From Candidatus Protochlamydia amoebophila UWE25 (GTDB lineage Bacteria; Chlamydiota; Chlamydiia; Chlamydiales; Parachlamydiaceae), in contig NC_005861.2 of assembly GCF_000011565.2 (NCBI RefSeq), positions 2,046,001-2,110,000 on the forward strand: DNA of 64,000 bases. The letters are read 5' to 3'. Position numbers and translations under genes: made by a program. Shown piece by piece: positions 36,911 to 45,877 of the stretch; position 1 is the stretch's first letter, and each line of letters begins with the position of its first letter. The notes below the pieces were generated by a model. It saw only the letters and a list, made by a program, of their open reading frames with translations, had not been told where the DNA came from and did no database searches.

Positions 36911-37861
36911 CTATTGGATAATATGATCTAAAAGAGCTAAATCCTCTACTTTTTCAATAGACAATGTTGGTGCTTTCACCCCAATTCGCTTATTCAACCC
37001 ATTGAGTGTTTTTCCTGGACCAAATTCAATAAATAAATCCACATCATGACTTTCGATTGCGCGAATTCCCTGCTCCCATCGAACAGAATGTGTGATTTGT
37101 TTGCTTAAATGAGTTCGGACAAGTTCTAAATCATCGACGAAATCCCCAGACACGTTCATCACAAGTTGAGAAGACCCTTTTTGGAAAGGAGTTGACGAAA
37201 TAAATGGATTCAATCGATTTTCCGCTACTTGCATTAATCCACTATGAAAAGCACCTGCCACTCGTAAGGGAAGAACTCTTTTTGCTCCATGCTCCTTGGC
37301 CGCTGCAACTCCAGCTTCAATGCCCAAAGAGGTTCCAGAAAGAACAACCTGACCGGGACAGTTAAAATTAGCAATCCATAAATCATTTGTTAAATTCAGC
37401 TTGTTCACCATCTCTTCAACAACAGAGTTTTCAAGCCCTATGACAACAATCATTGATCCTTTAGTTTCTTCACAAGCCTCATGCATATATTCACTACGGT
37501 ATCGAACTAAAGGCAAAGTCTCTTGATATGGGAGCATTTCACTCGCAGTTAATGCTGTATATTCCCCTAAACTAAGACCTGAACAAACAAATGGCTTTAA
37601 ATTGTATAATTCGGAAACTACTCGCAAAATGGCTATACTAGAGACATAAATTCCAAGCTGACTATTTTTTGTTAAAGTCAACTCCTCTTCAGAACCATTA
37701 AATACAATATTTGAAAGAGAACGCTTTAAAATATCATCGGCCTCTTCAAATGTAAGTTGAGCCAGAGAAAATTGATTCACAAAATCTTTAGCCATTCCTG
37801 GATATTGGGCCCCTTGACCAGGAAAAAGAAAGGAAATGCGTTTATAAATTTTTTTATCCAT
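36911..37861 (-). CDS. fabD: Malonyl-CoA:ACP transacylase
   Basis: It loads malonyl groups from CoA onto AcpP. ATG 37861 follows ACAAGGTAAAA, two bases after the fabH stop, and gives 316 residues beginning MDKKIYKRISFLFPGQGAQ; the open frame upstream lies in fabH. The nucleophile Ser97 sits in GLSLGEY, where many homologues have GHSLGEY, and the catalytic His is in GAFHSGLM. FPGQGAQYPGMA and FIEFGPGKTLNGL are also family blocks. The His-to-Leu change at the elbow also occurs in other FabD proteins as I recall, so activity is expected. Confidence 0.94.
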   Translation of the reverse strand: MDKKIYKRISFLFPGQGAQYPGMAKDFVNQFSLAQLTFEEADDILKRSLSNIVFNGSEEELTLTKNSQLGIYVSSIAILRVVSELYNLKPFVCSGLSLGEYTALTASEMLPYQETLPLVRYRSEYMHEACEETKGSMIVVIGLENSVVEEMVNKLNLTNDLWIANFNCPGQVVLSGTSLGIEAGVAAAKEHGAKRVLPLRVAGAFHSGLMQVAENRLNPFISSTPFQKGSSQLVMNVSGDFVDDLELVRTHLSKQITHSVRWEQGIRAIESHDVDLFIEFGPGKTLNGLNKRIGVKAPTLSIEKVEDLALLDHIIQ

Positions 37862-37863
37862 TT

Positions 37864-38862
37864 TTACCTTGTTGTTTTGGTCAAAATTGAAGCACCCCAA
37901 GTTAATCCTCCACCGAAAGCGGTTAAGAGAAAATGCTCACCATTCTCAAAGCTATGTTCTTTGATTAATTCATCCAAAGCAATTGCGATGCTTGAAGCAG
38001 AAGTATTTCCATATTTGTGAACAGTTTGATAAACTTTTTCATCGGGGAAATTAAAATTTTTAGCTATGGCATCAATAATCCTTTTATTTGCTTGATGAGG
38101 AATAAGCCAACTCACATCAGATTCTTGGAGCTCAGCTCGAACTAAACATTCGCGTGCCGCTGCACTCATGCGCCTAACAGCATGTTTAAAAACCTCATTA
38201 CCTGACATTTTAAAGTAATGTAACCCTTCCGAAACCGTTTCTATTGAGGCGGGTTTTCTCGATCCACCGCCGGGAATTAAAACTAAATTAGCTAATTCTC
38301 CATCCGCACCCAAACACAAGGAATCAATCTTCAACCCTTCCCCTTCTCCTTTAACAACAGCCGCCGCTGCTCCATCACCGAACAAAACACATGTCGTCCG
38401 ATCCTTATAATCAATAAAGGCAGACATTTTTTCTGTTGCAATAACAAGAACATGCCGATACATATTAGATTCAATATAAGCTTTTGCTACTGACAAACCA
38501 TATAAAAATCCTGTACAAGCTGCCTGAATATCCATAGCGGCTGCTTTACTTGCTCCTAGATTTGCTTGAATTAGATTAGCTGTACTGGGTGAAATATAAT
38601 CAGGACTCATTGTGGCAACTAAAATCATGTCAATTTGCTCAGCTTTCAAATTGGCAGTTTTAAGAGCTTTTTGAGCAGCGTAAGTTCCCATATCGGAAGG
38701 AAATTCTTTCGCATCTGCTAAGCGTCTTTCACGTATTCCCGTTCTAGATACGATCCAATCATCTGAAGTCTCGACCATTTTCTCTAAATCTTGATTAGAA
38801 AGCACGCGTTCAGGTAAATAAGATCCTACGCCTGTTATCCGAGCAATTATTTGATTTGCCAT
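37864..38862 (-). CDS. fabH: 3-oxoacyl-[acyl-carrier-protein] synthase III
   Basis: It starts fatty-acid synthesis by condensing acetyl-CoA with malonyl-ACP. ATG 38862 follows GAGAGAAGGA and begins MANQIIARITGVGSYLPE; the frame extends 16 codons further without family similarity. The 332-residue product has WIVSRTGIRERR, the catalytic Cys116 in QAACTGFLYGL, the His in WLIPHQANKRI and the Asn in YGNTSASS. It is the first gene of the fatty-acid operon; acetyl-CoA would come from the pyruvate dehydrogenase encoded at 49-52 kb. Confidence 0.96.
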   Translation of the reverse strand: MANQIIARITGVGSYLPERVLSNQDLEKMVETSDDWIVSRTGIRERRLADAKEFPSDMGTYAAQKALKTANLKAEQIDMILVATMSPDYISPSTANLIQANLGASKAAAMDIQAACTGFLYGLSVAKAYIESNMYRHVLVIATEKMSAFIDYKDRTTCVLFGDGAAAAVVKGEGEGLKIDSLCLGADGELANLVLIPGGGSRKPASIETVSEGLHYFKMSGNEVFKHAVRRMSAAARECLVRAELQESDVSWLIPHQANKRIIDAIAKNFNFPDEKVYQTVHKYGNTSASSIAIALDELIKEHSFENGEHFLLTAFGGGLTWGASILTKTTR

Positions 38863-39308
38863 GAATACTATTCCTTCTCTCTTTAAATTATCTGAAATTG
38901 GAATGATCAAAGAAAAAAGTTAGCTCGCACCAATTTAAAATTTTTCAATCCAATTAACGAGGCTAAATGATTACAAAGAATCTAAAATTCAAAGAGAAAA
39001 ATCCAAAGTTCAGAAAAAAAATATAGCAAAATATCAATAAATAGTCGATGTCGAATTAATCGGGGTTTGGATTCAAATTTACATATAAAACAGTTTTGAA
39101 GAGGGAAATTGCATGAAATAAGTAGCCATATATTATGTTTTTTAGACTTAAAATTTTGATTGCGTAAGTAAGTTAGGTCCTCAACAAATTGATTGATATG
39201 TGTAAGCATTGGTTCATTTTATTTTCATTTCTCAGCTAAACAGATAGGTTTATTTTTAGTAATTACATAAAAAGTTGAAAACTTAGTCATAAACAGTATG
39301 GCCAAACA
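38863..39308. other. Intergenic region upstream of fabH
   Basis: About 450 AT-rich bases. It must hold the fabH operon promoter. A 75-codon minus-strand frame at 38982-39209 has unlikely composition and no ribosome binding site, so no gene is called. Confidence 0.35.
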
Positions 39309-39510
39309 ATGAAAATATTAATCGCAATTATATTCATTTTATTAATTCTACTTCAGATCGGTCTATTTTTATTTGTTTTCCATTTATTTCAATCTCCTTA
39401 TAAACCTTTGCAACCCATGCATGTCATTTGAAATTCATCGCTCTCAATCTGAATGGGATATGTTAACCAAGTATTTATACAAAGAAGTCGTTCCATCTCC
39501 TCAAACTTAA
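39309..39510 (+). CDS. Two tiny overlapping frames, possibly one frameshifted membrane protein
   Basis: ATG 39309 opens a 40-residue frame with a charged start and one strong membrane helix (MKILIAIIFILLILL then IGLFLFVFHLF), ending TGA at 39429-39431. ATG 39421 overlaps that stop and opens a 29-residue hydrophilic frame (EIHRSQSEWDMLTKYLYKEV) ending at 39510. Either these are two coupled micro-genes or one small anchored protein broken by a frameshift. They lie six bases before the decayed phosphatase gene and may have been its operon partner. The call is weak. Confidence 0.4.
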
Positions 39511-39516
39511 GTTTTT

Positions 39517-40099
39517 ATGCAAAAACTTTTTGATTTATTTGAACATCGAAGCTTTAAAGAGCAATTAATTTTATGGCTTTTAAGCCTCGTACTGCTTCCG
39601 CTTATTTGGACAACTTTTATTTCCTATGAATTATCCAAAAAATTGATCCTAGACCAATCAACCAATCAACCAATCAACCAATCAACCAATCAACCAATCA
39701 ACCAATCAACCAATCAACCAATCAACCAATCAACCAATCAACCAATCATTTGAAAGCACTAAGTTTGCGTCAAGCTCAATTAATAGAAACTTATTTTAAA
39801 GAAAAGGAAAAAATGCGGCCTATTTAGCTAAAGATCAGACCTTATCAACTCCCACTCAAGCTTTTAAAAAAGCCTTAGCGGCAGGTTTAAATTCTTCTCA
39901 ATATCAATTATTGAAAATGCATTATCAATTATTACTCGCCTTTAAAACGGAACAAAGATTTTTCGACTCTTTAAAAAGATGGGAAATAGGATCACTGAAT
40001 AGATTGATTGATCATATTTTAGACGACCTTTATCAATTTACTTCTGGCGCTGCTCATTCCGATGATATTACCCTTCTCTGCTTAAAACAACTTAGTTAA
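39517..40099 (+). pseudogene. Decayed SpoIIE/RsbU-type serine phosphatase gene with octamer repeats
   Basis: ATG 39517 opens a frame with a cytoplasmic start and one membrane helix (about residues 17-38), as in RsbU-type sensor phosphatases. It then enters twelve ACCAATCA repeats and stops at 39751-39753. A second coding-like stretch ([21 protein letters not shown]) follows one frame away, broken at an A6 tract near 39810. A third stretch ends in FTSGAAHSDDITLLCLK, the Asp-Asp metal site that ends SpoIIE/PP2C domains. The central sensor and most of the catalytic domain are absent, so the present locus cannot make an active phosphatase. An intact homologue would have about 600 residues. Confidence 0.7.
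39653..39748 (+). repeat. Twelve tandem copies of the octamer ACCAATCA
   Basis: Twelve perfect, uninterrupted copies of ACCAATCA fill 96 bases inside the decayed phosphatase gene. Three copies encode eight residues (STNQPINQ). Eight is not a multiple of three, so each copy gained or lost shifts the frame. With eleven copies the upstream frame would join the next coding-like stretch. Confidence 0.95.
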
Positions 40100-40112
40100 C
40101 CGGTTTAGTTGC

Positions 40113-40141
40113 TTTACAACTCATCTACAATCTGTTAAACT
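40113..40141 (+). promoter_or_regulatory. Candidate recR promoter
   Basis: TTTACA at 40113-40118 and TAAACT at 40136-40141 with 17-base spacing, ending 28 bases before the recR start. Both hexamers are off consensus. Confidence 0.35.
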
Positions 40142-40169
40142 TTTTTCAAAATTCATTGTTGAGGTTAAA

Positions 40170-40766
40170 ATGCGTTACCCTGAGCATTTATTAAAGTTAA
40201 TTCATATTTTGAAAAAATTTCCGGGTGTGGGCCATAAAAGTGCCGAGCGTTTTGCCTTCCATCTATTAAATTGGCCGATGGAGCATCTCATTGAATTAAG
40301 CGAAACTGTCAAAAATACAAAAGACAAAATAAAACAATGTTTGAACTGCGGCTGTTTAACAGATGAGGCAGCTTGTTATTTTTGTGATATTAATCAGCGA
40401 GACTCGCAAATTATTTGCGTGACAGCTTTCCCGCGTGATGTGTTTTCAATTGAAGAAACTCACGAATATCGGGGTTTATATCACGTTTTAGGAGGGGTAT
40501 TATCTCCTTTAGAAAATCGTGGACCAGAACATTTATCAATTTCTCGACTAAAACATAGAATCCAAGACTTACAAATTAAAGAGGTTGTTATTGCTTTAGA
40601 TTCTACGTTAGAAGGAGATGCGACTGCCCTATTCCTCAAACAAGAATTGGCTGCCGACGACATTCAGATTTCTCGTCTCGCGTTTGGCCTTCCTATGGGG
40701 AGCTCACTAGATTATGTAGATGGAGGCACTTTAGCCAGAGCATTAGCAGGGCGCAGTCGCTTCTAA
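40170..40766 (+). CDS. recR: Recombination protein RecR
   Basis: A DNA-clamp protein that works with RecF and RecO in gap repair. The 198-residue product, close to the usual 200, has the helix-hairpin-helix KKFPGVGHKSAERFAFHLL, a four-Cys zinc finger (CLNCGCLTDEAACYFC), the Toprim domain starting at QIICVTAFPRDV with VVIALDSTLEGDATALFL, and the C-terminal ISRLAFGLPMGSSLDYVDGGTLARAL. In chlamydiae recR stands beside the fab operon and bamA, as it does here. Confidence 0.96.
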   Translation: MRYPEHLLKLIHILKKFPGVGHKSAERFAFHLLNWPMEHLIELSETVKNTKDKIKQCLNCGCLTDEAACYFCDINQRDSQIICVTAFPRDVFSIEETHEYRGLYHVLGGVLSPLENRGPEHLSISRLKHRIQDLQIKEVVIALDSTLEGDATALFLKQELAADDIQISRLAFGLPMGSSLDYVDGGTLARALAGRSRF

Positions 40767-41574
40767 AATTAATTTAAACATTTTTTTATGGAAAAGTGTG
40801 TTCCGTACTTCCCATATGCAGAGCTTCTAATTTTTCGTTAGCTTTTTCGTAAAATACATAACTTGAATTTGAAAGAAATCGGTCAAATTTTTCTGAGTGG
40901 TTAAATTAGCCGCCATTCCAAGTAAATTACGCTCAGGCAAGTTGGAACCAAGATTTGTTCGGCAGCTAGATCCGTCAATTTGCTTAGCTACTTTTTTTAC
41001 ATGTTCAAGCAAAGTATCGAAATTCAGCCAATTTTTCAGCAAGAAGATAGTCGGCAAAAAAGCTATAGCATACGCTTGTGGGCTTTAACGGACAATTCTT
41101 CTAGTTTGCCTTAAGCATTTAAAGCTTCTGAATTCTCTTTTAATACATCGTTAATAATCGATTGAATTCTAAAAACAACGGCTGGCTTGCTTTGATTGAT
41201 TTTTATTTAAATATGCAATTTAAAAGTTTATTGATAATAAAAATTTCACCAATAACTGGCATAATTTCCCTTTTGTTAGTTAATACAATATATTAAATAT
41301 TATAAAAAATAAACAAATCTAAAAAAATCAATGTTGTTATTCTCATTTTGATGGAGTTTCTCAATAAATTGAAATTGAGGCCCTAACATTCTAAAAAAAA
41401 AGCTAGCCATTCCGAAAACAAGTGAGTTCTAGTTGCAAAATAGCTCTCATTCGCCTATGATCACTTAACTTTTCTATGTGTACTCACTTGAATGAAGGGT
41501 TTTTCTCTAAAATTTGCGTTCAAGTTAATAATGATGCAAAGAGGCTTTCTTTTTTGCCAACGCTAAGGTTTGTT
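40767..41574 (-). pseudogene. Intergenic region with a probable decayed gene on the minus strand
   Basis: About 800 bases lie between recR and bamA. On the minus strand, between about 41210 and 40827, consecutive open pieces in different frames read as one helical protein: SKPAVVFRIQSIINDVLKEN, then KLEELSVKAHKRML, then DYLLAEKLAEFRYF, then a longer piece with GSNLPERNLLGMAANL and FFQIQVMYFTKKL. Stops and shifts separate them, so this looks like a dead gene of unknown family. The bamA promoter must lie in the last 300 bases; none is clear. Confidence 0.35.
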
Positions 41575-43923
41575 ATGTTGAAGAAAATTTTTTTTACGTT
41601 TTATTGCTTTTCCTTCCTTTTTCTTCATGCTGTATATGGCCAAATTCTACAGTTTGAAAATCAAGCTATTAATAAAATAGAGATCCAAGTTCATAGTCGT
41701 GCGGGAATCATTACCGATAACCAAACCTTAATGAGTCGTTTACGTACACAACCTGGAGGATTTTTTTCACAGGCTGATTTTGATGAAGATTTAAAAACAT
41801 TGGCTCAAGAATTCGATCGAGTCGATCCAATTGTCAATACAACAGAAGAAAAAGTATCGATCACACTTAACCTTTGGCCAAAACCAACAATTCGAAATAT
41901 TCATTGGTGTGGAAACCATCGAGTGAGCACTAATCGCCTTCAAAAAGAGTTAGGGATTGGGTGTTTTGTCACTTTTGAGCGCCAAGCCTTTAATCAAGCT
42001 TTTCACAAATTGAAGGCTTACTACATTCGCAAAGGTTTTTTTGAAGCTCAATTAAATTATCATGTCGAACTTAATTCTGAAACAAATGAAGTAAACATTA
42101 CCATTGAAATTCAAGAAGGACGTTCAGGAAAAATACAAGAAATCGATTTTGTAAATTTTAGTGAAAAAGAAGAGCACGAAATATTAAGTCAAATGATGAC
42201 TAAAAAATATAATATTTTTCTAAGCTGGTTTAGCGAGGAAGGTACCTATAACGAAGACGCTATCCAACAAGATCGACTCATTATTACCAATTATTTGCAA
42301 AATCAAGGTTATGCAGATGCTTCTGTTGAAATCAACGTCATGGAAGCTAGTAAAACAGATCGAATCATCGTGACGATCATCGCCGATAAAGGAGAGCGGT
42401 ACTATTTTGGCCGTTTATCTTTTGAAGGCAACCAAATTATTTGTGATGAAGAAATTGATCGACTTTTTGGTATTCGTCAAGGAGAATTTTTTTCAATCGA
42501 AAGTATTCGAGAGACAATAGAAACATTAACTGATGCTTATGGTCGTTTAGGATATGTTGACGCAATCATCGATTTTGAACCAGAGTTAGATGAGCGTGAC
42601 TACAAATATCATGTTAACTTTAAAATTGAAGAAGGTGAACAATTTTATGTAGGATTGGTTCGCGTCTTCGGAAACCTTTCGACGAAAACATCTGTGATCC
42701 TCCATGAAACACTGATGATTCCTGGAGAAATATTTAATACGATTAAATTAAAAGCCACAGAGCAAAGGCTTATTAACATTGGTTATTTCAAACATGTTAA
42801 CGTTTATATTGTTAAAGGAACAGAATCTACTTTAGGAAACAACTATAGAGATGTTTATATCGAAGTCGAGGAAACGAATACAGGACAATTTAGTGCTTTT
42901 GTTGGTTACAGTAGTGTGGAAGAGCTTTTTGGAGGAATCAACATTACTGAAAGAAACTTTAATCATGAAGGTTTCTATTATCTCTGGCGAGATGGATTAA
43001 GAGCGTTAAGAGGTGGAGGAGAATATGCACAGTTTAACATACAAATAGGACAAAAAAGCCGAAACTATACTTTTTCTTGGACAAAACCCTATTTTATGGA
43101 TACAAAATGGACTATTGGTTTTGACTTATCTAAAGCAAGCACTCGCTATATTTCTAAAGACTATGATCTTGATACAGTTTCTTTAATATTAAGAGCTAAT
43201 TATAATATTAACCAATTCGTTCGCTTTGGAGTTCAATACCGGCTAAAAAATGGTGTTGTTCATTTAGGTCATCGGGGAGATCACATTCCTAAATTAGAAC
43301 ATGATGCACATATTCATGGATTAATATCCGCTATCGGAACCTCTTTAAATTATGACTCTACAGATCATCCTATTAAACCAACAGCGGGATTTAGATCAAA
43401 ACTCTTAATCGAATATGCTGGCTTAGGCGGTGATCACCAATTTTTTAGCTTGGGATATTTTAATTCTTATTATTATCCGGTTGGAAGCAGAATGGTATTA
43501 AAATATCGAGCCGACTTGCGTTTTATTCAACCTATGGGCCACACGCGCTATGATATTTTACCTTTAGATGAGCGTATTTTTTTAGGGGGAGACTACAACG
43601 TACGAGGTTTTAGACCTTATCGATTAGGTCCTCAGTATAAGAATACACATGTACCTCGCGGAGGACTTTCAATGCAGTTTTACTCAGTCGAATTATCGAG
43701 AAAAATTATGGGTGAATTTGAAATTTTTACTTTTCTAGATGCAGGTCATCTTTCTGAGGACACATGGGAATTTGGTCGAATGAGTGTATCTGTAGGATAT
43801 GGAACTCGATTTAAGCTGCTAGCTAGCGTCCCTCCAATTACCCTTGGAATGGGATATCCTTTAAATGCAAAAAATCGAAGTGAAGTAAAAAAATTCTTTT
43901 TTTCTTTAGGTGGAAATTTTTAA
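41575..43923 (+). CDS. bamA: Outer membrane protein assembly factor BamA (Omp85)
   Basis: The central insertase for beta-barrel proteins in the outer membrane. ATG 41575 (after CTAAGG) begins a clean signal peptide, MLKKIFFTFYCFSFLFLHAVYG, so the 33 upstream codons of open frame are left out. The 782-residue product has the usual N-terminal series of POTRA domains (about 25-420; for example IEIQVHSRAGIITDNQTL and YFGRLSFEGNQII) and a C-terminal surface-antigen barrel. The barrel includes the VRGF motif in LGGDYNVRGFRPY and ends in FFFSLGGNF with a terminal Phe. Skp follows, as in Chlamydia. Confidence 0.95.
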   Translation: MLKKIFFTFYCFSFLFLHAVYGQILQFENQAINKIEIQVHSRAGIITDNQTLMSRLRTQPGGFFSQADFDEDLKTLAQEFDRVDPIVNTTEEKVSITLNLWPKPTIRNIHWCGNHRVSTNRLQKELGIGCFVTFERQAFNQAFHKLKAYYIRKGFFEAQLNYHVELNSETNEVNITIEIQEGRSGKIQEIDFVNFSEKEEHEILSQMMTKKYNIFLSWFSEEGTYNEDAIQQDRLIITNYLQNQGYADASVEINVMEASKTDRIIVTIIADKGERYYFGRLSFEGNQIICDEEIDRLFGIRQGEFFSIESIRETIETLTDAYGRLGYVDAIIDFEPELDERDYKYHVNFKIEEGEQFYVGLVRVFGNLSTKTSVILHETLMIPGEIFNTIKLKATEQRLINIGYFKHVNVYIVKGTESTLGNNYRDVYIEVEETNTGQFSAFVGYSSVEELFGGINITERNFNHEGFYYLWRDGLRALRGGGEYAQFNIQIGQKSRNYTFSWTKPYFMDTKWTIGFDLSKASTRYISKDYDLDTVSLILRANYNINQFVRFGVQYRLKNGVVHLGHRGDHIPKLEHDAHIHGLISAIGTSLNYDSTDHPIKPTAGFRSKLLIEYAGLGGDHQFFSLGYFNSYYYPVGSRMVLKYRADLRFIQPMGHTRYDILPLDERIFLGGDYNVRGFRPYRLGPQYKNTHVPRGGLSMQFYSVELSRKIMGEFEIFTFLDAGHLSEDTWEFGRMSVSVGYGTRFKLLASVPPITLGMGYPLNAKNRSEVKKFFFSLGGNF

Positions 43924-44018
43924 ACAACATTTTTGGAACTAAATTGTTCATTAGCTGAAAATAATGGCGGTTCTGAAGAACTATAGATGAAATGTGAGTA
44001 TTTACAAGGAGAAGACTT

Positions 44019-44591
44019 ATGAAAAATCTACGTCAATTACTATTAACTCTATTTTGTACCTTTGTCGTTTCAACGTCGGCATTTGCCCAAACAACTTCCC
44101 AACCTTTAAAGATTGGAATTGTCAATGCAAAAAAATGCTTGGATGAATCTAAATTAGGTAAGCAAGAACAAGCAAATTTTGACAAAATGAAAAAACAAAT
44201 GGAGTCTATTCTTCAAGATAAAGAACGTGATTTAGAAGAACTTGAAAGCAAAATCAATGATGAAGATTACATGGATAGCATTTCGGAAGAAGCTGCTAGC
44301 GAACTAAAACGTAAAAAACGAAATCTAAAAAATGAAGGACTACAACTTCAAAATCAATATATTCAAACTTTACAGCAAGCAAATCTTAAAATCGTACAAA
44401 AATTAACAGACACAATCGCAAAAGCCTCTAGTCAAGTTGCTCAAGATACTACAATTGGCCAAGCTGTGGATGTGATTTTTAGCGATGAAGCTTGTACCTA
44501 TTTTGCTCCTGGACTAGATGTTACTGATCGTGTTGTCACTAAAATGAATGCTATCTATGATAATGAACAAAAAGAAGCCTCTAAAAAATAG
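44019..44591 (+). CDS. skp: Periplasmic chaperone Skp/OmpH
   Basis: A periplasmic holdase that escorts unfolded outer-membrane proteins to BamA. The 190-residue product starts with a signal peptide (MKNLRQLLLTLFCTFVVSTSAFA, cut before QTT), then KIGIVNAKKCLDESKLGKQEQ, typical of the family body, followed by a long helical hairpin rich in Lys, Glu and Gln. ACAAGGAGAAG precedes the ATG. It is 95 bases after bamA; a strong hairpin follows the gene. Confidence 0.92.
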   Translation: MKNLRQLLLTLFCTFVVSTSAFAQTTSQPLKIGIVNAKKCLDESKLGKQEQANFDKMKKQMESILQDKERDLEELESKINDEDYMDSISEEAASELKRKKRNLKNEGLQLQNQYIQTLQQANLKIVQKLTDTIAKASSQVAQDTTIGQAVDVIFSDEACTYFAPGLDVTDRVVTKMNAIYDNEQKEASKK

Positions 44592-44652
44592 ATATTTGTA
44601 AATAAAGTAAAAAAAGAAAAAAATTAGCTTGAAAGTACGCTTTTTCGACTAA

Positions 44653-44693
44653 TACCAAATTGAAAAAATAAATGTTATTTTTTCGATTTGGTA
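44653..44693 (+). terminator. Strong hairpin between skp and lpxD
   Basis: An 18-base stem (44653-44670 with 44676-44693, 17 of 18 positions matched and one G-T) and a five-base loop. It may terminate the bamA-skp transcript, which would give lpxD its own promoter. Confidence 0.6.
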
Positions 44694-44742
44694 AAATTGT
44701 TAATTTGAGTGAAAATTTTTATTGGTTAAAAACTAGTGGGAT

Positions 44743-45792
44743 ATGAACGAGAAAAAACATTTTACCTTACAAGAACTCGCTCTTTTAACGGACTGTAAAC
44801 TTGTTGGTAACCCATCACAAATCATCAAGAGCGTAGCAGATCTAGAAAATGCCTCAGAAGAAGATGCTTCATTTTTTGCTAATAATCGTTATCTACAATC
44901 CTTAAAAGAGTCTCAGGCAGGGGTTGTTTTTGTCGACTTACAAACTCCGTTAATAGAAGGGAAAAACTATCTTTTATCTGAAAATCCTTCCCGCTCATTT
45001 CAACATTTAATTGATACATTATATCCTCAAAAAAAACACCCCTCGGGATTTACGGGTATTCACACTTCTGCTGTTATACATCCGACGGCAGAAATTGGAA
45101 ATAAAGTCACGATTTGCCCGCAAGCAGTCATTGATGAAGGAGTAAAGATTGGTTCAGGCTCATTTATTGGTGCTGGAGTCTATATAGGATCATACTCTGA
45201 AATTGGAGAAGATTGTACCATTCATCCGCGTGTCGTTATTAGAGAAAAATGCTATTTAGGTAATCGAGTCATCTTACAACCAGGTGTTGTTATTGGCTCT
45301 TGCGGATTTGGCTATACAACTAACCAACAAGGACAACACATCAAACTGAATCAAGTTGGCAATGTGTGGGTTGAAAATGATGTAGAAATTGGTGCTAATA
45401 CAACAATAGATCGAGCACGTTTTAAAAGTACCCGTATTGGTCAAGGAACAAAAATTGACAACCTTGTCCAAATTGCTCATGGCGTGACAATTGGATCATA
45501 TAATATCATTGTTTCCCAAACAGGAATTGCGGGTTCCACTACAACAGGTAAATATGTTGTTATTGCTGGGCAAGCTGCTATCGCAGGACATCTACACTTA
45601 AAAGATCATGTGGTGGTAGCAGGCAAAAGTGGGGTTACGAAGTCTTTAAATACCGGTAAATATAGTGGTATTCCCGCTATGCCAATAAAAGACTATAACC
45701 GCAACCAAGTTTTTTTAAGAAAAATTGAAATTTACATCAACCAAATCAAAAACCTTGAAAAAAGGGTGCTAGAATTGGAATCTCAAAACTGA
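44743..45792 (+). CDS. lpxD: UDP-3-O-(3-hydroxyacyl)glucosamine N-acyltransferase
   Basis: The third step of lipid A synthesis: transfer of a hydroxyacyl chain from acyl-ACP to the 2-amino group of UDP-3-O-acylglucosamine. The 349-residue product has an N-terminal uridine-binding domain (about 1-100), then hexapeptide repeats of a left-handed beta helix (about 105-310), with the catalytic His246 in NLVQIAHGVTIG, and a C-terminal helix rich in Lys and Glu. The length and layout match chlamydial LpxD. LpxA and LpxC are not in the window. Confidence 0.96.
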   Translation: MNEKKHFTLQELALLTDCKLVGNPSQIIKSVADLENASEEDASFFANNRYLQSLKESQAGVVFVDLQTPLIEGKNYLLSENPSRSFQHLIDTLYPQKKHPSGFTGIHTSAVIHPTAEIGNKVTICPQAVIDEGVKIGSGSFIGAGVYIGSYSEIGEDCTIHPRVVIREKCYLGNRVILQPGVVIGSCGFGYTTNQQGQHIKLNQVGNVWVENDVEIGANTTIDRARFKSTRIGQGTKIDNLVQIAHGVTIGSYNIIVSQTGIAGSTTTGKYVVIAGQAAIAGHLHLKDHVVVAGKSGVTKSLNTGKYSGIPAMPIKDYNRNQVFLRKIEIYINQIKNLEKRVLELESQN

Positions 45793-45877
45793 ATTAGCTC
45801 TTAAGAAATGAGGAAGATCTTATTCAATCGGATAATTAGATAAAGTTAAAAGATTCTCGATTCATTCATCTAAAATG

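Noticed and set aside
37571-37577. FabD active-site elbow GLSLG instead of GHSLG as a sign of lost activity
   Set aside because: The nucleophile Ser97 and the catalytic His block are kept, and the Leu form is known to me from other FabD proteins, so no defect is claimed.
38982-39209. 75-codon minus-strand frame upstream of fabH
   Set aside because: No ribosome binding site, odd composition rich in Phe, Cys and Ile, and no partner gene; treated as chance.
39653-39748. CRISPR-like array
   Set aside because: The repeats are contiguous 8-mers without spacers, so this is a tandem repeat, not a CRISPR.
40827-41088. Overlapping plus- and minus-strand frames between recR and bamA as intact genes
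   Set aside because: Neither has a ribosome site; the minus-strand pieces fit better as a decayed gene with frameshifts.
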